Assembly (NCBI RefSeq): GCF_014839805.1
Contig: NC_051138.1
Location: 4,648,983-4,712,982, forward strand
Direction: 5' to 3'
DNA length: 64,000 nucleotides
Source of the DNA: Manduca sexta
Lineage: Eukaryota; Arthropoda; Insecta; Lepidoptera; Sphingidae
The translations under genes were made by a program, and so were the position numbers. A model generated the notes under the pieces. It was not told where the DNA came from, ran no database searches, and worked only from the letters and a program-made list of their open reading frames with translations. Of this stretch, positions 49,221 through 60,760 are shown piece after piece (the stretch's first letter is position 1; the number at the start of each line of letters is the position of its first letter).

Positions 49221-50457
49221 GCCGCTTCAACACTTCATAAGTTCAGTAGTGGACTTTCAAAGGCTAAATGAACATGAACACTTAAACTTCTGGTCGGATT
49301 TGATATTTGGTAATCGGATAGATTCTGTCAAAATACAGAGAACTTTTATCTCGTCAGATTTTTGAGTCCGATTTACTCTTTTTCACTACCAAAACAACAT
49401 TAACGCTGTAAACAGACAAAAACACAGTTTGCAAAAAGTTTGATAAATTATGAGAACTTCTCATGGATTTTTTGTGTGGGATTCGATTTAAAAATAATAA
49501 TATCTTTACATTGTCCCTAAAATGTAAAGTATTTCCGCGACATTTTAATAATTGAACCAGTGTTATTAACTAGCTTTAAGTCGCAGCTCCGCTCGTGTCT
49601 CAGTTTTATTTTGGAGCAATAAACAAAATATTTTATTCAACTAAAAGACAATATAGCTTTCTGTTAGCATAAAATCTATATAAATATCTTACAAACGCAC
49701 ATATTTGTTATATAAGAACTGTATTTGCAATTACATAAACTCGGAAGTGTTTTCTATGTTTTTAAGATTCCTTATATACATCATGATTAATTCAAAAGGC
49801 ACATACTTAATTTGGGTTTGATTTAATTTACGCCAACCGCAGTATCGATTGGTTAATTTGTGGTATAATTTCCAAAATAAAAGTTTATAAGGTGACCACA
49901 AACATAAATAAAATGTAGAGCGTATAATAATAATTGATTTCATGAGTTATAACTTTTTAACACTTGTTAATTGTGGTTATTATTTTCTTTGGACATCAGA
50001 TGTTAATGCGTTGATCAGCAAGAAATCTTCTCAGGCAAATTGTTAACGTGTAAACGTGTTAATCGGTTGTTAGAAGATTTTATATCAACAAAAATTTTAT
50101 GATAAGCAATCATTTACATGAAATAAAAACACAATATATTATGCAATAGAGCAAAATTAAATTAATATTTAGACGAAAGACCGACGCTCTACGAAGTCTG
50201 CAATCGCTGTTCACTGAAAGAGGCTCTAATCATTATACTAGACTAGACAAGCCACAAATCGTTGCCAAGATTTAAAAAGGCTACTATAGCTGTACCATAA
50301 CGGGAGTATAATACATTGCTTCCCTTATTTAGGTAAGATCACTGGCATATAACTGATTTAAATTTACGATGTCAGCCCATAGGCAAAATCGATTCACCAG
50401 AATAAAGTTTATTTAACATGCTGAAAGATGTCTGATCTTGATTGGTTTATTTAGGAG

Positions 50458-50732
50458 TTTTTTTTATACGAGCACGGCAAAGTGACGCTACTGCACATGA
50501 TGGTAAGTGGAGTGGGGTCTAATAGAATGTCGACTGATGAGAAATGGTAACACCGCGGCAGTTGACACAATTATGCCGTGTTAGCACTAGATATACACAG
50601 GCTGATCCGGGAACGCGACACACTAACGTGGGCCATTAATGGTTTTAACACCTAGTGTACAATGGTCACAATCCGGACGGATATAAAATATATCCTACCA
50701 CCATTTCCATTGGGTTATTGTGTAGACCTGGT
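50458..50732 (+). repeat. Dispersed repeat family C, long copy
   Basis: It opens in a T-rich run, then TATACGAGCACGGCAAAGTGAC, GATGGTAAGTGGAGTGGGGTC, GTCGACTGATGAGAAATGG, CAGTTGACACAATTATGCCG, ACACTAACGTGGGCCATTAA and ATCCGGACGGATATAAAATA. Collinear over its length with 63550-63805. Class unknown; SINE-like by size. Confidence 0.7.
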
Positions 50733-52603
50733 GTTAGCAATACGAGTCGTTTATAAAATTAAAGAGAGAGAATGAACTGGTAATTTCTGTCCGTTTTATG
50801 TTGAATTATTTTAATATTTCACAATGTTGCTTAATCAATTAGAAAGCCATATTCGATACTTAAATTTTATTGCATTTTTGTTCAGCAAATTATCATAATT
50901 TATTAAGAACCTTAATACAATTGCTTCGGTGGCGATAGTAGCTTACAAAATAAACCACACTAATTGTTTCCCGTCAATTAATAAAGTTTGATTATTGTGA
51001 AATTTACTTCAAAGTTACGGTTATAAATATTATCAAGCCACTTAATTTTTGACGGACGACACATATTTTAATCGTCAATGATAAAATTAATTGCAATCGA
51101 CCTTTTAAAGTGCGTAAAAGGTACTGCAATGCCAATGGAAACGTATATCATTATATGTCAAAGTTATTAGTGATAATGTAATATGTAGGTCTTATGTACT
51201 AACGGACTAGGTATTTGCACTAGAGACGATTTTCCTCCAGAGATTTTATTGCGGTTTTCGACAATCTCCGGTAATAATCCAGTTTTTTTTAACTTGGCCC
51301 TATGTTTATTAGCCTGGCAAGGGCCAATTAATATAAACACATCGGACTTTTGGGTGAGAGCTCTAGGCGCTCGCAACCCTTGAAAATTAAGCGACCATGC
51401 TGCGGGCACTACTAACGGGTTACAAATATAATCCAGTGAATCTCCGGCAAAGTACCCACCAATTTAATGCTACGTTTGGACTAGCAAGTTATTGCACTCA
51501 TATATTGCCTAACAACTTTCAGCTGCATTATCACTAGCGGCAAGATCTTAATATTCTTATACACATCCTACTTGCAATAAGTCCAGCAAATACAACATTA
51601 TAGAAGTCACATTGCGTAATTGATAACACGGTAAAAAATATTTATAAAGCCTCTACTTGTTTTCTAACCTAAACCTCAGTTAAAATCTATATTATTGTGA
51701 TTGACCTAAATAAAAGTCACCACAAAAGGAGCGTAAAGTATTTGTTGACTGGTTGTCTGTGTACGTAAGGCCGGCCCTAGACGTATTACCAGCTCCCCGC
51801 AAAAATCTACAATCTCCAGAGATTCTTCGGTCTTCTCTCCTAAGCAAAATCTTATAATGTACCGTAATGTCTTACAATCGGGACAAATTTTAAACTGATC
51901 CGATGTTGCATAGAGCAGATTAGGTGGACCATAGAGTGATGTTATTTGTGATTTCAGTAGTATCACCAGTAATCAATGTAAGATTAGATGAATCTCAATA
52001 TACTACAGAGTTTTATTCATAGCTTAGTAATAAGATTTAACTTATTCAATATACTCTTCAATAATTATTATTGTTCTCAAAAGTAATTAATGAATTAAGG
52101 CCAGTCATATAAAGATTGACATCAACTGCAACTGCACATGTGTCTGTAAAATGATTTAAAAAAGATATATATAGTTGAAATATTTTTAAGAATGTACCAA
52201 AATTGTTATATATTCACATTGGCCACCGCCATTTTGGGCAAATTATTTTGCCCTTCCATTAAAATGTGTGCCCGTGCTTCCGCACATATGACTGAATAAG
52301 AAGGTCAATGCCCCTGGATATGGGGCAATGTCAGTGAGCGGGACTTTTTAAAATCCTTCTTCGAGTATTTGCCGTCTCATTGGTTACAAGACTTACTTCG
52401 GAAACTTGTAAATTTTAGGTATTAATATGTAATTATTAATATTTTTTCATTACTCACTTCACGATTGCATGTAATAACGTGTACAATAAAGTACAGCGCA
52501 TATTCAAATGTAATAAACTCTTATGATCTTATGATTAAAGTTTATTGTTACTTAATGAGCAGCGGCTCGGCTGAGCTCCCAGGATATTGGACATCTAGCC
52601 CGT

Positions 52604-53106
52604 AGTGGCGAAGCGTACATACAACCCGATTCCTACCGGCTTTCCTTTTAGGTTTATTTACGTTTGTCTCAGTTTTTGTATTCTGTTAAATTGGCAGCAA
52701 TATGGGGTCGTTCAAGTATTACGTAACGCAATTTGGGGGGAAGAGGGGGTCTTGTAAAACGTTACGAATTACGATGCGTTACAGGGGCGGGAGGGGGGTC
52801 TCGTACAAAGGGCTACGTTATCTTGTTTTTTTATTTTAAAACAATAACAAAGGTATTTTAGCGACTTTCCGGTATTTTGCGTAAAATAATAGTGAATATT
52901 AGAAAAAGAATTTGTAACTATAGAGTTACATAACTTTTGGAGGGGGGCGGGGGCGTACAAGAAAATGTTACGGCGCGTCGCATGGGATTTGGCGGAGTCA
53001 AAAATCTTCAAAAAATACGTTACGTAATACTTGAACGTCCTCTATGTTAACTAAGACAATTTTTTTGGCTCGGGTTACCTTTTGAATAATTCACCATTCG
53101 CTACTG
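52604..53106 (+). mobile_element. hAT-type MITE split by a second MITE
   Basis: The left half (52604-52703) starts AGTGGCGAAGCGTACATACA with the family core CCCGATTCCTACCGGCTTTC. The right half (53043-53106) ends ATTCACCATTCGCTACTG. The flanks TAGCCCGT (52596-52603) and CAGCCCGT (53107-53114) match at seven of eight bases, a hAT-size duplication. Between the halves sits another element at 52704-53042, so this copy is the older of the two. Confidence 0.8.
52704..53042. mobile_element. MITE with ~26-bp inverted ends, nested in a hAT MITE
   Basis: The left end, 52704-52729, includes CGTTCAAGTATTACGTAACG. The right end, 53017-53042, is its reverse complement with about two mismatches near the tip. 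TAT lies on both sides (52701-52703 and 53043-53045). The 339-bp interior has G-runs near both ends (GGGGGGAAGAGGGGG; GGAGGGGGGCGGGGGCG). The minus frame of 80 codons inside is not a gene. Confidence 0.82.
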
Positions 53107-53853
53107 CAGCCCGTCTAGCTGCATAAAGAAAAAAATACTATGAAAATTGAATTCCCGACCACGGTCAACTAATTGTCTATTGAGTAAAGGTCGTCATTAT
53201 CAAACGTGTTTAAACTTTCTTACGTTTAAAAATAGGCAAATCTTTTGTCAACAAATAATTGCATATTTATGTATAAATATTTTACAATCCTAATGATGGT
53301 TCTATTCATTGTCAATCGCATTCATGGTCTTACCTTCCCTCGAGTTAGTTTCGTTTTCACGATTATAATAAAGAAAAAAAAGGGAGATGTTCATCATAGT
53401 TGAATTATAGTTTAATAAATATGAATGAATCCCTGTTCTTTTTACTTCCTTCTTTCAACTTCTTTAAGGTACAAATCCGAGACAAGCCGCGGACCGCATT
53501 GTTCACTGCGGTCGCCGCCTTTTCCATTCCGAGATCGTCAAGCCGCACATGCCGCGACTGCAGATCTCAGTGTTTTTTTCATACTTTTCCCATTTCGCCA
53601 TACATAAGCATTCCAACTAAATTAAGTTGATAGTACATTTCAAAAAATCACATACAAAGATCTCATAATTATAATTTAGATGCATTATTTTAACCAATTC
53701 TAAACTGACATTTCATTTACTCTTTTGATATATGGTCGCTGTTTGAAATAATAAAAACTATGAAGTAGGTACCAATTTATGGTGTATTTGAAATATTTGA
53801 TCGATATGAAAAAGGTTGATATTTCGCTACTTTTATTTTAGTACGAATTCTGT

Positions 53854-54015
53854 AGATAATATGAGCGTTTTGCGGTCCGTGTCACCACTTGTGCTGCGGT
53901 CGGTCGCAGCCGCGCAACGTCGTCGCACGTTGCCTGGCGTGGCCGCATGCCACAATGTCGCACTGTTCAGAATCATTTTCGTAGAATATCATAGGAACCT
54001 TTATAGGAAGCAATG
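53854..54015 (+). CDS. Candidate first exon, mitochondrial-presequence-like (weak)
   Basis: ATG at 53854 opens MSVLRSVSPLVLRSVAAAQ, then RRRTLPGVAACHNVALF, rich in Arg/Ser/Ala/Leu with no acidic residue in the first 37 or so, as in mitochondrial targeting sequences. These codons are GC-rich in an AT-rich background. The frame goes on through an AT-rich part to the good donor GTAAGTAT at about 54016-54023. No downstream exon is recognised, and the GC contrast ends abruptly after CTGTTC (near 53970). It could equally be a fragment of a processed pseudogene or chance. A second GC patch with a minus-strand ATG lies at 53480-53570. I do not recognise a family. Confidence 0.25.
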
Positions 54016-54485
54016 GACTTGTAAGTATCTTTGCAAAAATAATAGTGTCTTACACAAATAAGTAAACGATATATAAATACATATAAAGATAATATATAGC
54101 TCCTACAATACAAAATGAGTCAAAATAAAGTTTCGTAAGGTACAAAAGAATTCATATACATAATTATACTATAATGTTTTATTAACACGTATTAACAACA
54201 CAGGAACTAAAGTCGTTTTAAATATAATTTCATGCCAGTAATGCCAAATTTATTGCAATATATTATGTAATAGTTAAACGTAAAAGACCTTCACATAATG
54301 TGAATTATATTCCTTTTGCATTACATTCAGAGAAAGATAAATGATAGTTAAAAACTTGTAACCAGTGGTGTTTTGTAGTTTTACATTGCTTTACATTAGA
54401 CTCGCCTATAGGGCGAACCCTATCTCAATTTGTTAAACCTATAAAAATTATAAAACAAAATTTTTGATCAGCAATTAACTTGATA

Positions 54486-54605
54486 CATAATGATTTCTTA
54501 TGTTTACGCGAATGTTAGTCACGGGGCGGGGAGGGCGGGGGTCCTTCCAATAAGGCTGCAAAGTCTTCGAAACTTCGGGAGAAAGTTATATAAAAAGACA
54601 AACCT
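54486..54605 (+). repeat. Repeat family E, copy 1 of a close pair
   Basis: ATGATTTCTTATGTTTACGC at left; on the right AAGGCTGCAAAGTCTTCGAA, ACTTCGGGAGAAAG and an A-rich tail. A second copy starts 54614. Confidence 0.72.
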
Positions 54606-54613
54606 AGTATTAT

Positions 54614-54800
54614 GATTTCTTATGTTTACGCAAATGTTAGACATTGAAATTAAACAAATAACTTACAAGTTACAATATCTATCTTTGACTTTACGGATGA
54701 ACAACACCTCAGTCCCCCCCGTGACCATGAAGGCTGCAAAGTCTTCGAAACGTCGGGAGAAAATAAAAAATACTAAAACCGCGATAGAATCCGAAAATTA
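54614..54800 (+). repeat. Repeat family E, copy 2 of a close pair
   Basis: It starts ATGATTTCTTATGTTTACGC. On the right it has CCGTGACCATGAAGGCTGCA, AAGTCTTCGAAACGTCGGGA, GAAAATAAAAAATACTAAAA and CCGCGATAGAATCCG. This is the best-preserved core in the window: AAGGC and GTCTT can pair (with one G-U) around TGCAAA, immediately before CGAAAC. Confidence 0.75.
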
Positions 54801-54984
54801 GTTTAATTTCAAAACCTAGTATGTATAAAAACTTGATACATTTTAGGTTTGTCTCTTTCTCTCAAATAAGGTATTTTCCTACATTTAATTTTCCTACATT
54901 ATTTTATCTGTGTAAGAAAATAACACGACAAATAAATTATTTTTTGATATCAGAAACAAAATTGGAAAAATAAAGCAGTTATTA

Positions 54985-55145
54985 CAAGCTTTTGCTCGCG
55001 GTTTTGCCTTTTTTATGCGTGAAAAAGTTTTATTTCCCGTGTTGCCGTCGGCATTTATATATAATATTTTTACCAAGATCTCAAAGTATCTCCATACAAA
55101 ATTTCACCAAAATCGGTTTAGTAGTTTTAATTATTTGACATAATA
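54985..55145 (+). repeat. LINE/SINE-tail-like repeat family D
   Basis: CAAGCTTTTGCTCGCGGTTT, then CTCCATACAAAATTTCACCA, AAATCGGTTTAGTAGTTTTA and GACATAATATATAAATAAAA. The middle is decayed. The minus frame at its left is incidental. Confidence 0.5.
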
Positions 55146-55743
55146 TATAAATAAAATATGAACTAACTACATTACTTCTGAGGAGTTCCGATAACACCTT
55201 AAAAGCCTGTATAATAATGTTATATCATGTACAATTAAGAGGTACATAGCATAAAATTAGTTATCAATTATTTATATTTCACAAGCCGCATCACGATTAA
55301 GGTAACTAAGTATTTGGAAAAGATTCGCAACTATCTTCTAAGGGGTGAGTGCTTGCAATCCGAATTTCTACGTAGAAGAATCCCCAGTAAAACCAGTGCT
55401 AAATTAAAATCTTCCATTGAACTTGAAGATAATTGACAATGACCTAAATGTCTCATCCATGGTTCAATGAACGACGAAACCTTTGCGAATGCTTCGCTTG
55501 TTACACAAAAAAGTATTTCTTATTTGAGTTTTTACTAACTTACGTGTTTCGGACATTCATGTTGTTCTGACTTTAATGTGCTTGATTAATGAAGCTATCA
55601 AATCACATGACAGAAACATAAAGAGAAAAAAGAATAAAAATAATAGCGAGAAATAATGTTCTTTAACTAGAGTCATTTTTATTCACGTACAGTCAGTGCG
55701 TAGAAAAATATTGCCATATCTACTCGTTCTTACTTCGTTTTAT

Positions 55744-55886
55744 ACTCAGTATCAGCACAGAGTTTGGAATTTATGCCACACATGGCGATAGGCTCGTCCC
55801 TTATCACATCATAGCATGGAATACATATTGCGAAAATTGGATACACCAGTTGCGTCCTTTCCGACTCCTTTTAGAATAAAAGACAT
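55744..55886 (+). mobile_element. SINE family A, decayed 3' portion
   Basis: CTCAGTATCAGCACAGAGTT, TGGCGATAGGCTCGTCCCTT, ATCACATCATAGCATGGAAT and GTTGCGTCCTTTCCGACTCC follow family A order with many substitutions. Confidence 0.65.
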
Positions 55887-56221
55887 GGGTTCAGTAAATA
55901 TTAATGTATTTCTGACATGTACTATGTTTATATCAAGTTTCATCGATTATAACTGATGTTTATAACAACTAATCATTGACTGTATCTTAATGATGTGTAA
56001 TAACTTAAAGACGACTTATTCTTTCTGTTCTAAAAATCCTATAATTCTTATAATCGACAAAACAACTATCACATAAGCGGTCAACACACGGCCATGATTG
56101 AAAATAACTCGAACACATAACAGGTGGTGCTATTAGTGGAATGCCTTGTATCCTTCCGTGTCTACACGGCTTTACATGCCGATACCAGGCGTGGAACTAT
56201 ATTACCGTATATTCTTATAAC

Positions 56222-56468
56222 TAGGCTTACCATACGTCCCGATTTGACCGGGATAGTCCCGGTTTGAGATCCCTGTCCCGGCGTCCCGGCAAACTTGAAC
56301 AGCACCGACACCCCAACCAATCGTTCCCCCGCCGCGCCGCCCGTGCCACCCGCGCCAAAGACGAAACAAAAGCGAGCGAGAACGAGTGATACCGACTGCA
56401 GCAAAATGAAAATGAGCCTCTTTCTCTTCTGCGTCCCGGTTTGGCTCTTCGTAATTATGGTAAGCCTA
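56222..56468. mobile_element. hAT-type MITE with 13-bp perfect ends and exact 8-bp target duplication
   Basis: The ends are TAGGCTTACCATA and TATGGTAAGCCTA, perfect inverted repeats. Both flanks are CTTATAAC (56214-56221 and 56469-56476). It is 247 bp. The left interior is a run of CCCGG-type motifs (GTCCCGATTTGACCGGGATA and onward) and the centre is GC-rich. Reading frames on both strands across it (73 and 107 codons, one with PAAPPVPPAPK) come from base composition. This is the best-defined insertion in the window. Confidence 0.88.
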
Positions 56469-56598
56469 CTTATAACCACCAACATAATTGATCAACTAAT
56501 GTTGCTGTTACATTAAGTAAGGACGCTTCCTCATTTTTACCAGATTGGGCATTCGAAGAACTCCGCAACGGTGTTGTTTGTCTGGTGTAAATACCAAA

Positions 56599-56738
56599 CA
56601 GAGGCGAAGAGTCCTTACATCTGATTCCTGCTGACTTCTCTTTCGTAATTTATATAAAATCGAGTTATCGAGACCGCATTTATATATATTCGTACTTTTG
56701 TTATATTCTCTTTCGGAAAATTTCACCATTCAACACTG
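56599..56738 (+). mobile_element. hAT-type MITE, CAGTGGCG family, short copy
   Basis: It begins CAGAGGCGAAGAGTCCTTAC and ends TTTCACCATTCAACACTG, with the core TGATTCCTGCTGACTTCTCT. The flanks ATACCAAA and ATACCTAG match at six of eight bases. Confidence 0.65.
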
Positions 56739-58357
56739 ATACCTAGTACTGTCTACGTTGTGGGTGCAAGGCGAGCGCGTACAAATACTCCCTTACCGAA
56801 TTTCGGCCACTCTATACTTGAAGAATAAAAGTAAACCAGTTCAAAAATGAATTCTCCAATGCACGTTTTGTTTATTAGATATTTTTAAAGTAAATGCCTT
56901 TTGAAAAGGAAATAAAGTGTATATAATGCGACTTGATGTTTAGAATTACTTCAATTATGTAGGTGAATATATTAACTTAACAATGCGAGTAAGATGGAAG
57001 GTAAGGTTGATGATTCTGGTGCTGTTGATTTTGCAAGCGTCCTTCCCTCGGGTGGAGACTTGTCATAAATAAAGACAGACAACCACGCTGCACCAAACAT
57101 GTTCCGGTAGAAAACAGAGCACATCTCGCCCGGAGAACGGAGCTGGCTTTAACAAACAAAAGAGGACACCATCGGATTTAAGTCTTCATGTACAGCTCGC
57201 GGATTAGACATTTCTCGAGTGACTTAACGTTGAATCATACCACCGATGATCCTAGATCTTAATGTAACCATTCAGTCTTCCATAGACTGTCCAGAAGCTA
57301 TAAAATAATAAACCTTTATTTAGACAATTTATGTATCGTATCACGGTATAGATGTTCATCAGTATCAAGGAAATAAACAATAAAATACCTAACATTAAAT
57401 CTATGGTATAAATATGTCAAATTATATGTTTTATTTCTGCCTATAATCTATTCAAACATAGATATTATATTGCATATACGAGTAGGTTTTCTTGTCGTAG
57501 TGCAAGCCACAGGTCTCATATTACGGAACAAGGGACCAAACACAGTTACCCAATGCAGGTCGCTGAACATACGAATTAGACTATAACCCAAAGGAGTAAG
57601 ACATAAAATAAAAGCAGAATTCAAATTTCTGAATCTGAAAGATTTGCACTTGTAAATCCGCTTAAAAATTATGTTATAGTTTAACTGATTCCGAAAACTG
57701 TCTTGATAAATATAAATTCTAGTATCAGCACAATGTCTTATTTCAATATAATTATGGGATCAGTATCTCAGAAAAAAAAACCAGGTGAAGTACTTATTCT
57801 TTTTGCTTTTATAGTTCTACAATTTTATTGCGCTTAATAATAATAGATGTAAGTAGATAATAAGGCAATAAATGGATTTTTATTTTAAGTATCAATGAGG
57901 CTTGGTGAGATTACCGAAGGACCCTTCACTCTCGAAACTCTTACAAAGGTCAACCAACTACCTAAGAATTATGTGATAATGTTTCCATTTAGGCCATCAG
58001 AAGCTTGACTAGCTAATGCTGCCCTAACAAAACCGTCTTTATTTTGCATTTATAATACAGTTATATTGTAACTGATCAGTTAATTCTCTGCTTACGAAAT
58101 GCTAAATAAAAACGGACCTTGATACAACGGGAACACTTGCTTTCTATTGACAACTAAACGACACCACACTGATTGATCATTGCGGAATCCGTTCTTGGAA
58201 TAATCGCGGTTATTAACAAATAATGTTTTATGAGAGCATTGTGTTTATTCGGTTTAAAAAAACCCTTTTTTGAATACTCAAGTTCTAAGTTTGAGTAACA
58301 AGATTATCAATAACACAAGACTATTACGGATAAGTAATACTTTGATAAATAAATCAT

Positions 58358-58466
58358 AATCATCATCAGCCGCAGGATGTCCACTGCTGAACATGGACCT
58401 CTCCCAAATATTTCCAGATCGCCCTATTGGAAGCGGTCCGCATCCAGCGACCTCCTCCTTATGATG
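58358..58466 (-). pseudogene. RTE-type non-LTR retrotransposon C-terminal end fragment
   Basis: On the minus strand it reads GGGRWMRTASNRAIWKYLGE, then VHVQQWTSCG and a stop, followed by a CAT/ATG-rich tail (ATGATGATTATG). Known: RTE-clade LINEs in Lepidoptera end with this WM-AA-DR--W---GEAYVQQWTS pattern and a short trinucleotide tail. Only the last 30 or so codons remain, as expected for a 5'-truncated insertion. Confidence 0.78.
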
Positions 58467-60734
58467 TCATCACATTTATGACGATAAATAAATACATTTT
58501 CGTAAATAAAATGACTCAATATTATCATACGTAAACCTCACATATATTTCTCGCTTGTAAATCGTTATCTATGAATAAATTAATAAAATCAATAAAGATA
58601 AAATTGTATAACAAATAAAAATTCTCACGCGTGAATCGAGACATGCAATCTTGAAAAGCCTTCACCTTGCCGATCGTCTCGATCAACCGTGACTTCGGTT
58701 ACGTCGTTGCGTTAAAAAATATTTGTTACTTAACTATTTTATTGGGGCCAAGTTCATCGGGCACCGGCACAAAAGCGGCATGCAAAAAAGTGTTCTATGT
58801 TCTATTTCGTTATGCTGAAAATAAGGATAAGATTGAAATCAAATTTTTGACAACTGAATAATGAACTGACCAGTAGGTGTAATGTGGAATGTAACTCGGC
58901 GACTATGATCGGCTGAGACATTTAATAGTTCGTCAACATCCTATATTATTATGCCATAATATTATATTATATGTGATAATCATAAGAATCCTCAAAACCC
59001 TAGTGCTATTCTTGTCGTTCCTTTTTAGATCTAGCCATTTGCATAAAGTTAATCACTCTAATGACATTACCAACTAAATTATTTGATGATCGCTTTAGTG
59101 CTGAACAAATCAACAGACTGTTTCACAAATATCAGGGTTTTTTTACAGTTATCGTATTAAACCGCTAATGTAGAAGGTATTTATTTTATTTCCATTATTT
59201 AGGAGCATAGATTAGAGTGTGACATTTGTATTTGCCGGCTTATAATTTATCTGACGAGTAGCATTTGAACAGAAGTTGAAACCGACGCTACGTATTTTAT
59301 TTTAATTTAATTTCACGTGTCAGAATGGTCGCTCAACTTGACTTTCAATACTTAATTGTCTATTCAATTTATTATTTAAATAAGGACATCTTCTAATCAA
59401 GATAAATAGTTTATACGCCACTAATTGCACGCATTAATTACATAAACAAACATATGATTTCACAGTTTTCCTCTATGTTATCTAAGTATTATTGAAAACA
59501 AGTACAAAACCAAGGATTTAACATTAACCTTGCACGTACTCACAGGTAATGCGCTATTACATAAATGATAAAGACTAAAATAACCGTACATATTCACCCA
59601 ATTAAATAACAGTTCAATGCTGTGTTCGTGAACTTGTATAATGATGTAAATACGTCACAGATTTAAAAAAAATAATAGTTTAATTATGCGTGTAGAAATT
59701 GCTTCCTGGCTTTAAATCTTTGAAAACAAACGTCTCACAGTCACGATTCGTGGATACAAACATATTTTTTCAAATTACTCGAAAAAATATAACATAGAAA
59801 TAACAATATACTCACGTGTTTATGTCCCGAAATAATTTTTCGACACTCCGCCGTGCATATCTATATTTGATGAATGATCTAATAGACTGTAAGCCTCTTG
59901 TCACATCAAGTACCTATGATGAGTGTTTTTGAAAACCCTCAAATTTTCGGTGCATAACCTAGGAACCGACTTCATCGTCCGCAGCTCAAATTCGCTGCCA
60001 CTAAAGCAATGTAGCAAATAGTAACTAGAAAGTTGCGATATTTTTTAATTTGTTTTACAGGCAATGTCTGATTTGTCAGTAAAAAGTAATGAAATAAACT
60101 ATAATCAATAGAAAAGTTAGACTCAAAAAATATCTTATAGAGTTATACACATTGACAATTGCATTATTAAATCTCTTATAATTATTTAATATGTTGCATT
60201 TTATGTAACTTTTATTAAACGATTGGAAATTAGCCCTTAAACAAATAGCAATAAATGCACCTGGTGAAATAATAGAAAATAATGGCGACAGCCAGATGTC
60301 TTAATCTCATCAATTGTGATCTCAGTGATCGAATCTCATTTATCTTACGGACAGGTGCCAGTCAAGCTTCATAAAACATGATGATCGTGGGACTTGGACA
60401 AAGTTATTGACCACCAAACACAATTCGTCAGGACTTTGGTGTATTATTTCAAAGAATACATATATATTTTTAATGACATTTGTAAGGATTACTCACTGGA
60501 TCCTTATTGTGTAAGTGTGTCGCAGATCAGAAAGCAACTTAGTCAATGTTTTTTCCAAACTTGACTTATTTTATTTTATTTAAGTAAACATTTTTCTCCT
60601 GTTATTGTGTACTTGATGTTAGTGTAAAGTGCTCTAAAAACTCTGTTACTAAACAAAAAACTAACCGTGATGACCTGCTAATTACTATCTAAACTGTAAT
60701 CTACTACTTTTTGTATTTATACCATTGGTTGTCC

Positions 60735-60760
60735 TTGTAATTAAATAAATAAATAAATAT
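60735..60760 (+). repeat. Short AAAT microsatellite
   Basis: TTAAATAAATAAATAAATATT, about five AAAT units. It follows a T-rich text ending TTGTCCTTGTAA and may be the tail of a retrotransposed sequence, but no body is recognised. Confidence 0.6.

Noticed and set aside
48934..49365. 143-codon plus-strand frame, the longest in the window
   Set aside because: Most of it is SINE family B read backwards plus a MITE end. The same words recur in the other SINE copies.
56162..56485. 107-codon minus-strand frame and a 73-codon plus-strand frame
   Set aside because: Both lie in the hAT MITE at 56222-56468 and follow from its GC-rich interior.
58667..58861. 64-codon plus-strand frame with SSSGTGTKAACKK
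   Set aside because: Starts at a non-ATG codon just after a stop and has no recognisable domain or splice context. Only about 60 bases are GC-rich.
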